Positions 1-8,557 of a stretch of DNA of 64,000 nucleotides are shown here, one piece after another. A program made the position numbers and the translations under genes. Position 1 is the first letter of the stretch. Every line of letters begins with the position of its first letter. The stretch is from Burkholderia glumae LMG 2196 = ATCC 33617 (GTDB lineage: Bacteria; Pseudomonadota; Gammaproteobacteria; Burkholderiales; Burkholderiaceae), in contig NZ_CP009435.1 in NCBI RefSeq assembly GCF_000960995.1, forward strand, positions 2,046,001 to 2,110,000. The letters run 5' to 3'. The notes under the pieces were generated by a model that was given only the letters and a program-made list of their open reading frames with translations, did not search any database and was not told where the DNA came from.

Positions 1-575
1 GCAGTGCCCGGCAGTCGGCCGGCGCGGTGCGGCTCTCGCAGCTGCCGCGCATGGTAAACGAAGTGCCGGCCGATGCGCCAGATCACGACACTGTGTTTAC
101 GTGGCAAGCGGAAGGCTCGACCCAGTCGGAACTGCAGGACGACGGCAGCGAAGGCCAGCAGCCCTATCTGCGGCTCGCGCTGCACGGCGCCGCCTGGCTC
201 GAGTGCCAGCGCTGCATGACGCCGTATTCGCAAGCCTTCGATATCGACATGGTGTATCGGATCGTGGCGAGCGAAGAGGAGGCGGAAGCCATTCCGCTCG
301 ATGAGGACGATGAAGTCGATGTGATCGTGGGTTCGCGCCAGTTCGATCTCGTTGACTTGATCGAAGAGGAGCTGTTGCTCTCGCTGCCGCTCGTGCCGAA
401 GCATGAAGTCTGTCCGGCGGTGCATGAAAGTCTCGTCTCGGGTGCCAGCGGCCCCGCCGAGGATGCCGTGGCCGACGCGGAGATCGAGAGCGAAGGCGGC
501 GAGGGTGGTGAAAAGCGGCCCAATCCGTTCGCGGCGCTCGAGGCGCTGAAGCGGGACGGCGACAAGAAACACTGA
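1..575 (+). CDS. yceD: YceD family protein (DUF177), 5' truncated by window edge
   Basis: YceD/DUF177 protein encoded directly upstream of ribosomal protein L32; the family is linked to 23S rRNA/ribosome maturation in plants and bacteria. The reading frame is already open at base 3, so the true start lies before the window. The visible part has a C-Q-R-C cysteine pair near residue 70 of the visible frame, followed by acidic stretches (EEEAEA, DEDDEVD) and a long acidic/glycine C-terminal tail ending NPFAALEALK, all typical of the family. The neighbour rpmF 100 bp downstream supports the call; yceD-rpmF-plsX-fab order is classical. Confidence 0.85.
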   Translation, partial: SARQSAGAVRLSQLPRMVNEVPADAPDHDTVFTWQAEGSTQSELQDDGSEGQQPYLRLALHGAAWLECQRCMTPYSQAFDIDMVYRIVASEEEAEAIPLDEDDEVDVIVGSRQFDLVDLIEEELLLSLPLVPKHEVCPAVHESLVSGASGPAEDAVADAEIESEGGEGGEKRPNPFAALEALKRDGDKKH

Positions 576-675
576 GTAGGTTGGAGCACGGGAAGGCGTC
601 GGGCGGCAGTGCCCGGATGTGGTTAGGCGCCGTATCGGGCTGTGTTAGAATCCGGAAAATTTTTAGGAGTGAGTC

Positions 676-855
676 ATGGCAGTTCAACAAAACAAGAAGT
701 CGCCGTCCAAGCGCGGCATGCATCGTTCGCACGATTTCCTCACGACCACGCCGCTGGCCGTCGAGCCGAGCACGGGGGAAGTGCATCTGCGTCACCACAT
801 CAGCCCGAACGGCTACTATCGCGGCAAGAAAGTCGTCAAGACGAAGAACGACTAA
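676..855 (+). CDS. rpmF: 50S ribosomal protein L32
   Basis: Structural protein of the large ribosomal subunit, 59 aa, too short for ordinary ORF cut-offs. It starts MAVQQNKKSPSKRGMHRSHD and ends KKVVKTKND, matching proteobacterial L32. It carries no cysteines, so this is the zinc-independent form. A clear Shine-Dalgarno AGGAG lies 7-8 bases before the ATG. It is followed by a hairpin with a T-run, so part of the transcription probably stops before plsX. Confidence 0.97.
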   Translation: MAVQQNKKSPSKRGMHRSHDFLTTTPLAVEPSTGEVHLRHHISPNGYYRGKKVVKTKND

Positions 856-935
856 GCGCGTTTCGTCGCGCGAGATCCGGCCCCATGTCAGGGCACTTCG
901 CACGACGACCGGTTCGCTTGACACTTTCCTGGCTC

Positions 936-970
936 GACAAAAAGGCGGCATTCAACTGCCGCTTTTTTGT
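936..970 (+). terminator. Hairpin with T-run after rpmF
   Basis: GCGGCA at 945-950 pairs with TGCCGC at 957-962 and is followed by six T; an A-run precedes the left arm and can extend the stem. It probably acts as a partial terminator between rpmF and plsX, only about 20 bp before the plsX start. Confidence 0.75.
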
Positions 971-991
971 GCCTGAAATTCGTCGCACTCC

Positions 992-2098
992 ATGACAGTA
1001 AAGCTCACGATCGATTGCATGGGAGGCGACCACGGCCCGTCCGTGACCGTTCCCGCGGCAGTCAAGTTTGTCCGTGCGCACCCTGATGCGCATTTGATGC
1101 TGGTAGGCATCGATACCGCGATACGTGCCCAGCTGAAAAAGCTCAAGGCGCTCGACGAGCCCGCGCTCTCGATCGTCCCGGCCACGGAAGTGGTCGCGAT
1201 GGACGATTCCGTCGAGATCGCGCTGCGCCGGAAAAAAGATTCCTCGATGCGCGTCGCGCTGAACCACGTCAAGGAAGGCGCGGCGCAGGCCTGCGTGTCG
1301 GCCGGCAACACCGGCGCGCTGATGGCCGTGTCGCGCTATGTGCTGAAGACGCTGCCCGGCATCGAGCGGCCGGCGATCGCGTTCGCGCTGCCGAACCCGA
1401 CCGGCTACACGATGATGCTCGACCTCGGCGCGAACGTGGACTGCGAGCCGCAGCACCTGCTCCAGTTCGCCGAAATGGGGCACGCGCTCGTCGCGGCGCT
1501 CGAGGGCAGGGATCGTCCGTCGATCGGCCTGCTCAACATCGGCGAGGAAGTGATCAAGGGCAACGACACGATCAAGCGCGCGGGCGAACTGCTGCGCGCC
1601 AGCACGCTCAACTTCCGCGGCAACGTCGAGGGTAACGACATCTACAAGGGCACGGTCGACGTGATCGTCTGCGACGGCTTCGTCGGCAACGTCGCGCTGA
1701 AGACCTCGGAAGGCCTCGCCCAGATGCTCGCCGACATCATCAAGGAAGAATTCAGCCGCTCCTGGCTGACCAAGCTGATGGCCGTGCTGGCGCTGCCGGT
1801 GCTGCTGCGCTTCAAGCGGCGCGTCGACCATCGCCAGTACAATGGCGCGGCGTTGCTCGGCCTGCGCGGGCTCGTCATCAAGAGCCACGGTTCGGCCGAC
1901 GCCTACGCGTTTGAGTGGGCCATCAAACGCGGGTATGATGCGGTCAAAAATGGCGTGCTGGAGCGCCTTTCCCGGGCCATGGCGGAGAACGCGATGCCGC
2001 TTGGCGAAAGCGGTCACGACGCGGGCGGTGCCGGTCAGGCGGGTCCGTCCGCCGGTCAGCAGGCCGAGCCTTCTTCCGCTTTGTCCTCGAAAGCTTAA
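992..2098 (+). CDS. plsX: Phosphate acyltransferase PlsX
   Basis: Converts acyl-ACP and phosphate to acyl-phosphate, the donor for PlsY in membrane phospholipid synthesis; peripheral membrane enzyme. The N-terminus TIDCMGGDHGP is the PlsX signature, and the SAGNTGALMA and VCDGFVGNVALK motifs are present. At 368 aa it is 20-30 residues longer than the typical enzyme because of a Gly/Ala/Ser-rich tail after residue about 335. Its stop codon touches the fabH start without a gap, so the two are translationally coupled. Confidence 0.95.
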   Translation: MTVKLTIDCMGGDHGPSVTVPAAVKFVRAHPDAHLMLVGIDTAIRAQLKKLKALDEPALSIVPATEVVAMDDSVEIALRRKKDSSMRVALNHVKEGAAQACVSAGNTGALMAVSRYVLKTLPGIERPAIAFALPNPTGYTMMLDLGANVDCEPQHLLQFAEMGHALVAALEGRDRPSIGLLNIGEEVIKGNDTIKRAGELLRASTLNFRGNVEGNDIYKGTVDVIVCDGFVGNVALKTSEGLAQMLADIIKEEFSRSWLTKLMAVLALPVLLRFKRRVDHRQYNGAALLGLRGLVIKSHGSADAYAFEWAIKRGYDAVKNGVLERLSRAMAENAMPLGESGHDAGGAGQAGPSAGQQAEPSSALSSKA

Positions 2099-3088
2099 AT
2101 GGCCCAATCGACTCTCTATTCCCGCGTGCTCGGCACGGGCAGCCACCTGCCGCCCAACCGGGTCACGAATCAGGCGCTCGCCGAGCGTCTCGCGAAGGAC
2201 GGCATCGAAACCAGCGACGAGTGGATCGTCGCGCGCACCGGCATCCACGCGCGCCACTTCGCCGATCCGGACGTGACGACCAGCGATCTCGCGCTGGCCG
2301 CCGCGCAGCGCGCGATCGAGGCCGCCGACATCGATCCGCAGTCGATCGATCTGATCATCGTCGCCACCTCGACCCCCGATTTCGTCTTTCCGAGCACGGC
2401 CTGCCTGCTGCAGAACAAGCTCGGCATCCGCAACGGCGGCGCCGCGTTCGACGTGCAGGCCGTGTGCTCGGGCTTCGCCTACGCGCTGGCCACGGCCGAC
2501 AGCTTCATTCGCGGCGGCCAGCACCGCACCGCGCTGGTGGTGGGCGCCGAGACCTTCTCGCGCATCCTCGATTTCAAGGACCGCACCACCTGCGTGCTGT
2601 TCGGCGACGGCGCCGGCGCGGTGGTGCTGTCGGCCTCGGACGAGCCTGGCATTCTCGGCAGCGCGCTGCACGCGGACGGCAGCTACTCGCACATCCTCTG
2701 CACGCCGGGCAACGTGAACGGCGGCGTGATCGCCGGCAGCGCGTTCCTGCACATGGACGGCCAGGCGGTGTTCAAGCTTGCCGTCAACGTGCTCGAGAAG
2801 GTGGCCATCGAGGCGCTCGAAAAGGCCAACCTGACGGCCGACCAGGTCGACTGGCTGATTCCGCACCAGGCCAATATCCGTATCATGACCAGCACCTGCC
2901 GCAAGCTGGGCCTGCCCCAGGAGCGCATGGTCGTCACCGTCGGCGAGCATGGCAACACCTCGGCCGCGTCGATTCCGCTGGCGCTCGACGTGGCGGTGCG
3001 CGACGGGCGAATCCAGCGCGGTCAGACGGTCCTGATCGAGGGCGTCGGCGGCGGCTTCACCTGGGGCGCGACGGCATTCCGCTTCTGA
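2099..3088 (+). CDS. fabH: 3-oxoacyl-[ACP] synthase III (FabH)
   Basis: Condenses acetyl-CoA with malonyl-ACP to start type II fatty-acid synthesis. 329 aa, normal length. The Cys-His-Asn triad is visible: C123 in AVCSGFA, H256 in PHQAN and N286 in GEHGNTSAAS. The ATG directly abuts the plsX stop (TAA-ATG). It is part of the plsX-fabH-fabD-fabG-acpP-fabF block; a 72-bp gap separates it from fabD. Confidence 0.97.
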   Translation: MAQSTLYSRVLGTGSHLPPNRVTNQALAERLAKDGIETSDEWIVARTGIHARHFADPDVTTSDLALAAAQRAIEAADIDPQSIDLIIVATSTPDFVFPSTACLLQNKLGIRNGGAAFDVQAVCSGFAYALATADSFIRGGQHRTALVVGAETFSRILDFKDRTTCVLFGDGAGAVVLSASDEPGILGSALHADGSYSHILCTPGNVNGGVIAGSAFLHMDGQAVFKLAVNVLEKVAIEALEKANLTADQVDWLIPHQANIRIMTSTCRKLGLPQERMVVTVGEHGNTSAASIPLALDVAVRDGRIQRGQTVLIEGVGGGFTWGATAFRF

Positions 3089-3160
3089 GCGCGCGGCGGC
3101 CCCTCGCGGGCGCGCCCGCCATCGCGGGTGCGCCGCTCGAATCGAATCAATGAGGACGAA

Positions 3161-4093
3161 ATGAAATTTGCCTTTGTTTTTCCGGGACAAGGTTCGCAAT
3201 CGGTCGGCATGCTCAACGCCTTCGCCGATCTCGCCGTGGTGCGCGAGACCGTCCAGGAAGCGTCCGACGCGCTGAACCAGGACCTCGGCAAGCTGATCGC
3301 GGAAGGTCCCGCTGAAGAACTGAACCTGACGGCCAACACCCAGCCCGTGATGCTGACGGCCGCCTACGCCTGCTATCGCGCCTGGCAGGCGGCGGGCGGC
3401 CCGGCGCCGTCGATCGTCGCGGGGCACAGCCTCGGCGAGTACACGGCGCTGGTGGCCGCCGGTGCGATCGCGTTCCGCGATGCGGTGCCGCTCGTGCGGT
3501 TCCGCGCGCAGGCGATGCAGAACGCGGTGCCGGTCGGCCAGGGCGGCATGGCCGCGATCCTCGGCCTCGACGACGACACGGTCCGCGCCGTCTGCGCCGA
3601 GGCATCGGCCGAAGGCGTGGTCGAGGCGGTCAACTTCAACGCGCCGGCACAAGTCGTGATTGCCGGCGCCAAGGCCGCGGTCGAGAAGGCCTGCGAACTG
3701 GCGAAGGCGAAGGGCGCCAAGCGCGCGTTGCCGCTGCCGGTGTCGGCGCCGTTCCATTCGTCGCTGCTCAAGCCGGCCTCGGATCAGCTGCGCGACTACC
3801 TGGCGAGCGTCACCGTGAACGCGCCGGCGATCCCGCTGGTCAACAACATCGACGTGGCCGTGGTGTCCGATCCCGCCGCGATCAAGGACGCGCTCGTGCG
3901 TCAGGCGGCCGGCCCGGTGCGCTGGGTCGAGTGCGTGCGGCACATCGCCGGCACCGGTGTCACGCAGCTGGTCGAATGCGGCCCGGGCAAGGTGCTGGCG
4001 GGGCTGACCAAGCGCATCGACGGCACGCTCACGGGGGTATCGGTGTTCGATCCCGCCACGCTCGACGACGTGCTCAAGCTCGTCACCGCGTAA
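3161..4093 (+). CDS. fabD: Malonyl-CoA:ACP transacylase (FabD)
   Basis: Loads malonate from CoA onto acyl carrier protein. 310 aa from the ATG at 3161; the frame is open 33 bases further upstream, but the FPGQGSQ motif must lie near the N-terminus and GAGGA sits at the right distance before 3161. The nucleophile is S90 in GHSLGE, and H199 in PFHS completes the dyad. Same operon as fabH and fabG. Confidence 0.96.
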   Translation: MKFAFVFPGQGSQSVGMLNAFADLAVVRETVQEASDALNQDLGKLIAEGPAEELNLTANTQPVMLTAAYACYRAWQAAGGPAPSIVAGHSLGEYTALVAAGAIAFRDAVPLVRFRAQAMQNAVPVGQGGMAAILGLDDDTVRAVCAEASAEGVVEAVNFNAPAQVVIAGAKAAVEKACELAKAKGAKRALPLPVSAPFHSSLLKPASDQLRDYLASVTVNAPAIPLVNNIDVAVVSDPAAIKDALVRQAAGPVRWVECVRHIAGTGVTQLVECGPGKVLAGLTKRIDGTLTGVSVFDPATLDDVLKLVTA

Positions 4094-4137
4094 CGCGGCG
4101 CCTTGACATTCCGCTTCCATCGTTTCACGGAACCAAT

Positions 4138-4887
4138 ATGGACAAGAATCTCGACAAACAGGTGGCGATCGTGACCGGCGCGTCGCGCGGCATCGGTCGC
4201 GCGATCGCGCTCGAACTCGCGCGCAGCGGCGCGACGGTGATCGGCACCGCGACCAGCGAGGCCGGCGCGCAGGCGATCAGTGCCGCGTTCGCGGAGGCCG
4301 GCGCGGCCGGCCGCGGCGCGGTGCTCGACGTCAACGACGCGGCCGCGGGCGAAGCGCTGATCGAGGCGACCGTGAAGGAATTCGGCCGCCTCGACGTGCT
4401 CGTCAACAATGCCGGCATCACGCAGGACCAGCTCGCGATGCGCATGAAGGACGACGACTGGGATGCGGTGATCGACACCAACCTGAAGTCGGTGTTCCGG
4501 CTGTCGCGCGCGGTGCTGCGCCCGATGATGAAGGCCCGCGGCGGGCGCATCATCAACATCACCTCGGTGGTCGGCTCGCTCGGCAATCCGGGCCAGGCCA
4601 ACTACGCGGCCGCCAAGGCCGGCGTGGCCGGCCTGACGCGCGCGCTCGCGCGCGAGATCGGCAGCCGCGGCATCACGGTGAACTGCGTCGCGCCCGGCTT
4701 CATCGATACCGACATGACCAAGGCGCTGCCTGAAGAGCAGCAGGCGGCGCTGAAGAGCCAGATTCCGCTCGGCCGCCTCGGCAGCACCGACGACATCGCT
4801 CACGCCGTCGCGTTCCTGGCATCGCCGCAGGCCGGTTACATCACCGGCACGACGCTGCACGTGAACGGCGGCATGTACATGTCGTAA
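4138..4887 (+). CDS. fabG: 3-oxoacyl-[ACP] reductase (FabG)
   Basis: NADPH-dependent short-chain dehydrogenase that reduces beta-ketoacyl-ACP in chain elongation. 249 aa. The cofactor loop TGASRGIG is at residues 13-20, NNAG near 90, and the catalytic S143, Y156 and K160 are present (ITS...YAAAK). The start at 4138 was chosen over the long upstream open frame because the family begins a few residues before the Rossmann strand (here VAIVTGASRG). It lies between fabD and acpP. Confidence 0.96.
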   Translation: MDKNLDKQVAIVTGASRGIGRAIALELARSGATVIGTATSEAGAQAISAAFAEAGAAGRGAVLDVNDAAAGEALIEATVKEFGRLDVLVNNAGITQDQLAMRMKDDDWDAVIDTNLKSVFRLSRAVLRPMMKARGGRIINITSVVGSLGNPGQANYAAAKAGVAGLTRALAREIGSRGITVNCVAPGFIDTDMTKALPEEQQAALKSQIPLGRLGSTDDIAHAVAFLASPQAGYITGTTLHVNGGMYMS

Positions 4888-4969
4888 CGGAATTCGTTTA
4901 CCATCCGCGCCGTGTGACGGATGGAGAAAGGCGCATCGGGCGCCTGTCGAACCGCAACGCCGGCACGCA

Positions 4970-4997
4970 TTTTTGGCGGCATCAAACCTGATAAAAT
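4970..4997 (+). promoter_or_regulatory. Possible sigma-70 promoter for acpP
   Basis: TTTTTG at 4970-4975 and TAAAAT at 4992-4997 are separated by 16 bp, about 40 bp before the acpP start, in an AT-rich pocket of an otherwise GC-rich stretch. acpP usually needs much higher expression than its neighbours, so a private promoter is plausible. The -35 is weak. Confidence 0.4.
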
Positions 4998-5036
4998 GCG
5001 CGCACTTGTAAATTTGAACTTTCCCTCGGAGGGGTA

Positions 5037-5276
5037 ATGGACAACATCGAACAACGTGTCAAGAAGATCGTCGCCGAGCAACTGGGCGTCGCCGAAGGCG
5101 AAATCAAGAACGAAGCCTCGTTCGTGAACGATCTGGGTGCGGACTCGCTCGACACGGTCGAGCTGGTGATGGCGCTCGAAGACGAGTTCGGCATGGAAAT
5201 CCCGGACGAAGAGGCCGAAAAGATCACGACGGTTCAGCAAGCGATCGACTACGCTCGCGCGAACGTCAAGGCCTGA
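5037..5276 (+). CDS. acpP: Acyl carrier protein
   Basis: Small acidic carrier (79 aa) that holds growing acyl chains on a phosphopantetheine arm. The attachment serine is S37 in LGADSLDTVE, the canonical DSL motif. A very strong Shine-Dalgarno (GGAGGGG) precedes the ATG, consistent with abundant expression. AcpS, which adds the arm, is encoded further along in this window (18329-18751). Confidence 0.98.
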   Translation: MDNIEQRVKKIVAEQLGVAEGEIKNEASFVNDLGADSLDTVELVMALEDEFGMEIPDEEAEKITTVQQAIDYARANVKA

Positions 5277-5362
5277 CACAGGCACACGCCGTCTGCAACG
5301 TTTTCTGGAACGCTGCATTGGCGCTCGATCGCGCGGCCGGCATCGATGCCGGCCGCGTTAAC

Positions 5363-5412
5363 AGCCACAGGGCTCGCAGGGCTGGTTCCTGCGGCCGCTG
5401 TGGCTTTTGCTT
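5363..5412 (+). terminator. Hairpin between acpP and fabF
   Basis: AGCCACAG at 5363-5370 pairs with CTGTGGCT at 5398-5405, with an inner CGCAGG/CCTGCG stem, followed by TTTGCTTT. It looks like a terminator or attenuator that would let acpP be expressed above fabF. Confidence 0.65.
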
Positions 5413-5439
5413 TAGTCATTCAATGGAAAAGAGGGTACC

Positions 5440-6678
5440 GTGAGCCGCCGCCGAGTTGTCGTTACAGGCCTGGGGCTGATTTCGCCTGTTGGCAATAATG
5501 TTGCCGACGGTTGGGCCAATCTCGTTGCCGGAAAATCCGGCATCGTCAATATCACCAAGTTCGATGCCACGAATTTTTCGACCCGCTTTGCGGGCGAGGT
5601 GAAGGACTTCGACGTCGAAGCGTACCTGCCGGCGAAGGAAGCACGCCACATGGATACCTTCATCCATTACGGCATCGCAGCGGGCATGCAGGCCATGAAG
5701 GACTGCGGTCTCGAAGTGACCGACGAGAATTCGGAGCGCATCGGCGTCGTGGTGGGCTCCGGCATCGGCGGGCTGCCGATGATCGAGGTCACGCAGACCG
5801 AACTGCTCAATCGCGGCCCGCGCCGCATCTCGCCGTTCTTCGTGCCGGCCTCGATCATCAATATGATCTCGGGCCACCTGTCGATCAAGTTTGGCCTGAA
5901 AGGCCCGAACCTCGCGATCGTGACGGCCTGTACCACGGGCCTGCACTGCATCGGTGAGGCGGCCCGCCTGATCGAGTACGGCGACGCCGACGTGATGATC
6001 GCGGGCGGCGCGGAAGCGACCGTCTCGCCGCTCGGCATCGGCGGCTTCGCGGCCGCGCGCGCGCTGTCGCAGCGCAACGACGACCCGGCCACGGCGAGCC
6101 GTCCGTGGGACAAGGACCGCGACGGCTTCGTGCTCGGCGAGGGGGCCGGCGTGATGGTGCTCGAGGAGTACGAGCATGCGAAGGCGCGCGGCGCGAAGAT
6201 CTACGCCGAAGTGGCGGGCTACGGCATGAGCGCCGATGCCCATCACATGACCGCCCCGGTCGAGGACGGCGACGGCGCGCGCCGCTGCATGCTGGCCGCG
6301 CTGCGCAACGCCGGCGTCAATCCCGACGAGGTCAACTACCTGAACGCGCACGGCACCTCGACGCCGCTCGGCGACCTGGCCGAGACGACCGGCATCAAGC
6401 GGGCGTTCGGCGATCGCGCCAAGCAGATGGTGGTCAACTCGACGAAGTCGATGACGGGCCACCTGCTGGGCGGCGCGGGCGGCCTCGAATCGGTGTTTAC
6501 GGTGCTCGCCGTGCACAACCAGGTGTCGCCGCCGACCATCAACATCTTCAATCAGGATCCCGAATGTGATCTCGATTACTGCGCGAACCAGGCGCGGGAC
6601 ATGAAGATCGACGTCGCGCTGAAGAACTCCTTCGGCTTTGGCGGGACTAACGGCACGCTGGTTTTCAAGCGCGTCTGA
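5440..6678 (+). CDS. fabF: 3-oxoacyl-[ACP] synthase II (FabF)
   Basis: Elongating beta-ketoacyl-ACP synthase. 412 aa with a GTG start (5440) that puts MSRRRVVVTGLG at the N-terminus, as in the family. Catalytic C164 (TACTTG), H304 (NAHGTST) and H341 with K336 (STKSMTGH) are present, and the FGFGGTN signature closes the protein. It ends the fatty-acid block; the next gene starts 11 bp later. Confidence 0.97.
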   Translation: MSRRRVVVTGLGLISPVGNNVADGWANLVAGKSGIVNITKFDATNFSTRFAGEVKDFDVEAYLPAKEARHMDTFIHYGIAAGMQAMKDCGLEVTDENSERIGVVVGSGIGGLPMIEVTQTELLNRGPRRISPFFVPASIINMISGHLSIKFGLKGPNLAIVTACTTGLHCIGEAARLIEYGDADVMIAGGAEATVSPLGIGGFAAARALSQRNDDPATASRPWDKDRDGFVLGEGAGVMVLEEYEHAKARGAKIYAEVAGYGMSADAHHMTAPVEDGDGARRCMLAALRNAGVNPDEVNYLNAHGTSTPLGDLAETTGIKRAFGDRAKQMVVNSTKSMTGHLLGGAGGLESVFTVLAVHNQVSPPTINIFNQDPECDLDYCANQARDMKIDVALKNSFGFGGTNGTLVFKRV

Positions 6679-6689
6679 AGCGGGGTCGC

Positions 6690-7160
6690 TTGACGGATCC
6701 CTTCCTCCTGTTTTCCGCCGGCACGCAGCCCGTTGCGCTGCGTGCCTCGGCGACGCTGCGCGTCGCGTTGGCGGCGTTCGTCGTGCTCTGCGCGGCGGCC
6801 GTCGCCGCGGCAGCCGCAGCGCTGCCGGGCAGTTTCATGGATCGAACGGGAGCGATGCTCGTCGGGATGCTGAGCGGCGCGTATCTCGCGTCGGTCGCGC
6901 GGCGGACCAGCGCCAGCCGCGTGCCGGCTGCCTTGCAGATCGACGCGGGCAGCGGCGCGCTCGCCGTGTTCGATCGCGGCGGCCGGCGCGTGGCGTACGG
7001 CCCGGTGGTCGGCTGCACGCAGTGGGCGGACCGCCTGCTGGTGCTCGCGATCGCGTGCGGGCACGGCCGTCCGGTACCGTTCGTGGTGCCGGCCGACGCG
7101 CTCGACGCGCGTGCCTTTCGCGCCCTGTCGGTGCACGGCAGGCAGGCCACGCACGGCTAG
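6690..7160 (+). CDS. YgfX-like small inner-membrane protein
   Basis: 156-aa protein with a TTG start. Residues roughly 15-65 form two hydrophobic segments, followed by a soluble domain with a pattern (alternating LQIDAGSG..AVFDRGGR, then a W, then VVPADALDARAFRALS) that resembles the YgfX/CptA-type family. It sits in the gap between fabF and rpoE, 94 bp before rpoE, a position that suggests a link to the sigma-E operon. No catalytic motif is visible. Assignment to YgfX is by pattern recognition only; conserved hypothetical membrane protein is the safe alternative. Confidence 0.6.
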   Translation: MTDPFLLFSAGTQPVALRASATLRVALAAFVVLCAAAVAAAAAALPGSFMDRTGAMLVGMLSGAYLASVARRTSASRVPAALQIDAGSGALAVFDRGGRRVAYGPVVGCTQWADRLLVLAIACGHGRPVPFVVPADALDARAFRALSVHGRQATHG

Positions 7161-7254
7161 GCCGGCAGCACGCGCCGCGCGCGTTTCGCGGCGCGCCAGG
7201 TGGCGTTGCTACAATAGCGCTCCGCGTTGCATCCCTAGTTAACGGATTTGTCAG

Positions 7255-7854
7255 GTGAGTGAAAAAGAAATCGATCAGGCCCTGGTCGAGCGCGTACAGA
7301 AAGGTGACAAGGCGGCGTTCGAACTCCTGGTCTCCAAATACCACCGCAAGATCCTCCGGCTGATCTCGCGCCTCGTGCGTGACCCCGCCGAGGTCGAGGA
7401 CGTGGCCCAGGACGCGTTCATCAAGGCCTACCGGGCGTTGCCGCAATTCCGCGGCGAATCCGCGTTCTACACATGGTTGTATCGGATTGCCGTCAACACG
7501 GCGAAGAACTACCTGGCAACCCAGGGGCGCCGCGCACCGACCTCGACTGAAGCCGATGCCGAAGAGGCTGAAACTTTCTCCGATGCCGACCAACTAAGGG
7601 ATATCAACACGCCCGAGTCGATGTTGATGAGCAAGCAGATCGCCGAAACGGTGAATGCGGCGATGGCGCTGTTGCCCGAGGAATTGCGCACGGCCATCAC
7701 GCTGCGGGAAATCGAGGGTCTGAGTTACGAGGAAATCGCGGAAATGATGGATTGTCCCATCGGCACCGTGCGTTCGCGTATCTTCCGGGCCCGCGAAGCG
7801 ATCGCCAACAAGTTGCGGCCGCTGCTCGACACGCCGGAAGGCAAGCGCTGGTAA
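7255..7854 (+). CDS. rpoE: RNA polymerase sigma factor RpoE (AlgU type)
   Basis: ECF sigma factor controlling envelope stress genes. 199 aa with a GTG start: MSEKEIDQALVERVQKGDKAAFELL is typical. Region 2 contains DVAQDAFIKAYRALPQFRGESAFYTWLYRIAVN, and region 4 contains LPEELRTAITLREIEGLSYEEIA with the helix-turn-helix. A TACAAT box at 7210-7215 may be part of its promoter, without an obvious -35. It is followed by rseA, rseB and a DegP-type protease, the standard regulatory cascade. Confidence 0.96.
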   Translation: MSEKEIDQALVERVQKGDKAAFELLVSKYHRKILRLISRLVRDPAEVEDVAQDAFIKAYRALPQFRGESAFYTWLYRIAVNTAKNYLATQGRRAPTSTEADAEEAETFSDADQLRDINTPESMLMSKQIAETVNAAMALLPEELRTAITLREIEGLSYEEIAEMMDCPIGTVRSRIFRAREAIANKLRPLLDTPEGKRW

Positions 7855-7940
7855 GCGCTTGCCCGGCGGCAGGATCGGCACGGGGTCCAGTTACAGATTG
7901 AGTCGTGGTCACGACGGGGTATCGGAAGATGGGGAGCATC

Positions 7941-8552
7941 ATGGGGTCGGTCTCTACGCAATCGCAAGCAGGCTCGCAGGGCGAGCAACTGTCCGCACTG
8001 ATCGACGGTGAAGCGTCGGCCGGGTCGATCGGGCAGATCCTGGCCGGATTCGGCGTCACCGAGCGCCGCACCTGGGCCGAATATCACGCGATCGGCGACG
8101 CGCTGCGCTCCGACGAACTGGCGATCGAGCCGGCCGTCAGCCAGGCCTTCGGCGCCCGTTTCGCGGCCGCGTTCGCGGCCGAGCCGCACCTGATCGCGCC
8201 GGCCGCCGTCACGGTGGCGTCGGCCGCCGCGGCCGAAGCGGCCGTCCGGCGCCAGCCGCTGCGCCGCCGCGTGCTGCCCGCCTTCGCGGTGGCGGCCGCC
8301 GCGGCCACGCTGACCTGGATCGTCGTGCCGCAACTGCAGGGCACGGCAGGCCAGGTCGGAGGGGCGGTGCAGGTTGCCTCGGTCGCGCCGCAGGATCTGC
8401 AGCGCGTGGCCGCGTCGAGCCGCCAGGACGGCAACATCATCCGTGATGCGAGCCTCGACCAGTATCTCGAGGCCCACCAGCAATTCGCGCAGCAGCCTGT
8501 CGTGCCGGGCTCGATGCCGCTGATTCGCACCGCCGCCACGCAAGGCCAGTAA
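7941..8552 (+). CDS. rseA: Anti-sigma-E factor RseA (MucA)
   Basis: Inner-membrane anti-sigma factor that holds RpoE at the membrane until cleaved. The cytoplasmic N-terminal domain (SALIDGEAS..., R-TWAEYHAIGDALRS) is typical; one transmembrane segment lies around VLPAFAVAAAAATLTWIVV, followed by a periplasmic tail. The start at 7941 was chosen because GGGGAG lies 5 bases upstream; an in-frame ATG at 7929 and an earlier GTG at 7905 are poorer. The gene is 203 aa and ends 5 bp before rseB. Confidence 0.9.
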   Translation: MGSVSTQSQAGSQGEQLSALIDGEASAGSIGQILAGFGVTERRTWAEYHAIGDALRSDELAIEPAVSQAFGARFAAAFAAEPHLIAPAAVTVASAAAAEAAVRRQPLRRRVLPAFAVAAAAATLTWIVVPQLQGTAGQVGGAVQVASVAPQDLQRVAASSRQDGNIIRDASLDQYLEAHQQFAQQPVVPGSMPLIRTAATQGQ

Positions 8553-8557
8553 ACCCG

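Noticed and set aside
836..4120. Very long minus-strand open frame (1094 codons) opposite plsX-fabD
   Set aside because: It is antisense to four conserved genes, Arg/His-rich as expected for the shadow of GC-rich codons, and has no family motif.
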